From assembly GCF_016412875.1 (NCBI RefSeq), contig NZ_JAEKPD010000014.1, positions 1 to 64,000 on the forward strand: a DNA stretch of 64,000 nt, written 5' to 3'. Each line of letters opens with the position of its first letter. Position 1 is the stretch's first letter. The notes beneath the pieces are model-generated. The model did no database searches. It had not been told where the DNA came from and saw nothing but the letters and a program-made list of their open reading frames with translations. Position numbers and translations under genes: made by a program. The DNA comes from Palleronia pontilimi (GTDB lineage: Bacteria > Pseudomonadota > Alphaproteobacteria > Rhodobacterales > Rhodobacteraceae). Of this stretch, positions 62,621-64,000 are shown in pieces.

Positions 62621-62754
62621 AACCGACGGGATTCCATGGTATTTCCTGCCGTTACGGGAAAGACTCGCGAACAGCGGGACGCCCATTAACCTCGCCTTAG
62701 CACCGGATCCGCCAAGATCGTGGTCGTCATGCCCCATCCGTAATTGATAAATTT

Positions 62755-63132
62755 ATGAGCGGTCTGAAACCTCTTCTTCTCGTGCTGTGTTTCCTGTCAG
62801 GCCCGGCCATTGCCGGGGACCGCCCCCTGATGGCGGCCTTCGCCACCTGCGCGGGACGTCTTTCGGCCGAGCTCGAACACGCCTGGCTCATGCGCGATGC
62901 GGGATCGGCGCGGATCGAAGATCGGCGCAGGCATTTCCTGTCGCTTCTGGACGCCACCGTTCCCGCCGGGCGGCAACGCGATGCGCTGGACCTGCGGATC
63001 CGGGCCAAGGCCGCCCACGCCGCGCTGCTGGCGCAGGCCAGCTTCGCCACCCGGGCCGACCACGCGCAATGGGCCCAGCGCCGCGCCAGGCTCGAAATCA
63101 CGTCCTGCGCCGGATACCTTCTCGAAAGTTAG
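62755..63132 (+). CDS. Small exported conserved-type protein between ure and urt genes
   Basis: A 125-aa protein with a Sec signal (LKPLLLVLCFLSGPAIA, cleavage near 21) and a helical mature part. Two Cys in similar settings (FATCAGRLSAELEHAW near 31 and ITSCAGYLLES at the end) may form a disulfide. Between them lies a Leu/Arg/Ala-rich helical stretch. I do not recognise a named family. Its position between the urease genes and the urea ABC transporter suggests a link to urea uptake. Confidence 0.75.
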   Translation: MSGLKPLLLVLCFLSGPAIAGDRPLMAAFATCAGRLSAELEHAWLMRDAGSARIEDRRRHFLSLLDATVPAGRQRDALDLRIRAKAAHAALLAQASFATRADHAQWAQRRARLEITSCAGYLLES

Positions 63133-63430
63133 ACACGCACCGGCAAGTGACCGCCCAGCGCCCAAATTTCAGGCGAATGGAAGGTGCCGCGCATAATTTT
63201 TCACTGTTCGCAGGCGGCGGGCCGCACTTCCGTGCCCCCTGCCTCGCGCTTTCAGCCGTTCTAATGGAACCACTGTTGCGGGATCTGAGCATCTCGAAGA
63301 ACGCGCGGTGGTGCTGGCCTTGCAATCCCGAACACCACCGCGCTCCGCAATCATATTGCGTGGGGGCGCATATGAAGGACCGATCCTTCGAACGCAATAT
63401 TCCCCGCGCGGTGCCGAAAGGATTACTGCG
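63133..63430. other. Intergenic region upstream of urtA
   Basis: A 298-bp non-coding stretch that should hold the urt promoter. It has a 15-bp palindrome CGCAAT-CAT-ATTGCG (63346-63360), and CGCAATATT recurs near 63394. A sequence TGGTGC-N5-TTGCA (63309-63324) has sigma-54-like spacing but a poor -24 element. No TGCGC-N7-GTGCA site was found here. Confidence 0.4.
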
Positions 63431-64000
63431 ATGCCGAAGACACTTCTGAGTTCCGCCGCCATTCTGGCCGCGTCCGTGCTGCCCGCGATGGCGCAAGACT
63501 GCCCGATCAAGGTCGGCGTGCTTCACTCACTTTCCGGAACGATGGCGATCTCGGAGACGACCCTGAAGGACACGATGGAGATGCTGATCGAACAGCAGAA
63601 CGCCGATGGCGGTCTGCTGGGCTGTGACCTGGAAGCAGTCGTGGTCGATCCGGCCTCGGACTGGCCGCTTTTCGCGGAAAAGGCGCGCGAGCTTCTGACC
63701 GTGCACGAAGTCGACGTGATCTTCGGCAACTGGACCAGCGTGTCGCGCAAATCCGTCCTGCCGGTGCTCGAAGAGCTGAACGGCCTTCTGTTCTATCCCG
63801 TCCAGTACGAGGGCGAGGAATCGTCGAAGAACGTCTTCTACACCGGCGCCGCGCCCAACCAGCAGGCGATCCCGGCCACCGACTATTTCCTGGAAGAGCT
63901 CGGCGTCGAGAAATTCGCCCTGCTCGGAACCGACTACGTCTATCCCCGCACCACCAACAACATCCTGGAAAGCTACCTTCAGCAAAAGGGCATCGACGAC
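63431..64000 (+). CDS. urtA: Urea ABC transporter substrate-binding protein (5' part; runs off window)
   Basis: The first 190 residues of a UrtA receptor. A Sec signal ends near VLPAMA (about 21), then [60 protein letters not shown] and [20 protein letters not shown] follow, all close to the UrtA/AmiC-like urea and amide receptors. It binds urea for import to the urease encoded divergently. The rest of the gene and urtBCDE are outside the window. Confidence 0.93.
   Translation, partial: MPKTLLSSAAILAASVLPAMAQDCPIKVGVLHSLSGTMAISETTLKDTMEMLIEQQNADGGLLGCDLEAVVVDPASDWPLFAEKARELLTVHEVDVIFGNWTSVSRKSVLPVLEELNGLLFYPVQYEGEESSKNVFYTGAAPNQQAIPATDYFLEELGVEKFALLGTDYVYPRTTNNILESYLQQKGIDD

Noticed and set aside
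63309-63324. Sigma-54-like promoter TGGTGC-N5-TTGCA before urtA
   Set aside because: Spacing and the -12 element fit, but the -24 element keeps only TGG and the final C. The only AAA+ activator in the window lacks GAFTGA, so I do not call it a promoter.
1-64000. CRISPR arrays, rRNA, tRNA and prophage
   Set aside because: I looked for regular repeats, cloverleaf-type sequences and phage structural genes and saw none.

Overview
The window is high-GC DNA from an alphaproteobacterium, most likely a marine member of the Rhodobacteraceae (Roseobacter group). The clues are the TRAP and ABC transporter content, a C4-type hemA behind an FNR-like box, a matPQMAB/matR malonate locus, a SitABCD manganese system behind a Mur-like box, and a ureDAB-orf-CEFG cluster divergent from urtA. 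Nearly all the sequence is coding, with many 1-4 bp ATGA/TGATG/GTGA overlaps that mark operons. No rRNA, tRNA, CRISPR array or phage was seen. The only mobile element is the right end of an IS3-family element at 1-373.

Layout. 1-373: IS end, followed by about 400 bp of unassigned sequence. 775-4930 (minus): probable cyanate operon (Tat-exported binding protein, permease, ATPase, a DUF1348/NTF2-like protein, cyanase CynS). Facing it at 5134 is a PAS/AAA+/Fis-type regulator whose GAFTGA loop and Walker B glutamate are altered. 7039-10904 (minus): TRAP transporter with a TakP-like binding protein and a small permease carrying an extra TM2-like/coiled-coil N-terminus. 11341-26306 (plus): complete assimilatory nitrate system: nasT-nasS, a leader with two ANTAR-type hexaloop hairpins and a terminator, nrtA-nrtB-fused double ATPase, a tandem GAF-like protein, nirB, nirD, nasA, a TrpD2-like gene and cysG. 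26232-28682: formylglycine-generating enzyme divergent from its likely client sulfatase, then a decayed FAH-family gene. 28966-30887: idnD/idnO pair. 30871-34317 (minus): SitABCD. 34393-38592: Gfo/Idh/MocA dehydrogenase, class IV aminotransferase with a sulfotransferase-like gene, and a xylulokinase-like gene. 38835-45243: OppABCDF and a LysR regulator. 45309-49068: DUF1445 protein with a DctPQM TRAP transporter. 49176-50518: a 40-aa ORF coupled to hemA. 50653-57177: malonate uptake and use (matPQMAB) with the divergent regulator matR and two operators. 57222-62543 (minus): urease. 62755-63132: small exported protein. 63431 to the window end: urtA, cut by the edge.

How the genes work together. 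Three scavenging routes for combined nitrogen (cyanate, nitrate/nitrite, urea) fall within 64 kb, and all end in ammonium. A 17-bp sequence with identical arms, TGCGC-N7-GTGCA, resembling the enterobacterial NtrC box, lies upstream of both the cyanate operon and ureD. A weaker relative lies ahead of the nrt leader. This suggests a shared nitrogen-limitation regulon, with NasS/NasT nitrate-responsive antitermination added on the nitrate branch. CysG supplies siroheme to NirB.

Functions were assigned by reading motifs and family resemblance, without database searches. TRAP and Opp substrates are therefore mostly unassigned, and regulatory sites are pattern matches.
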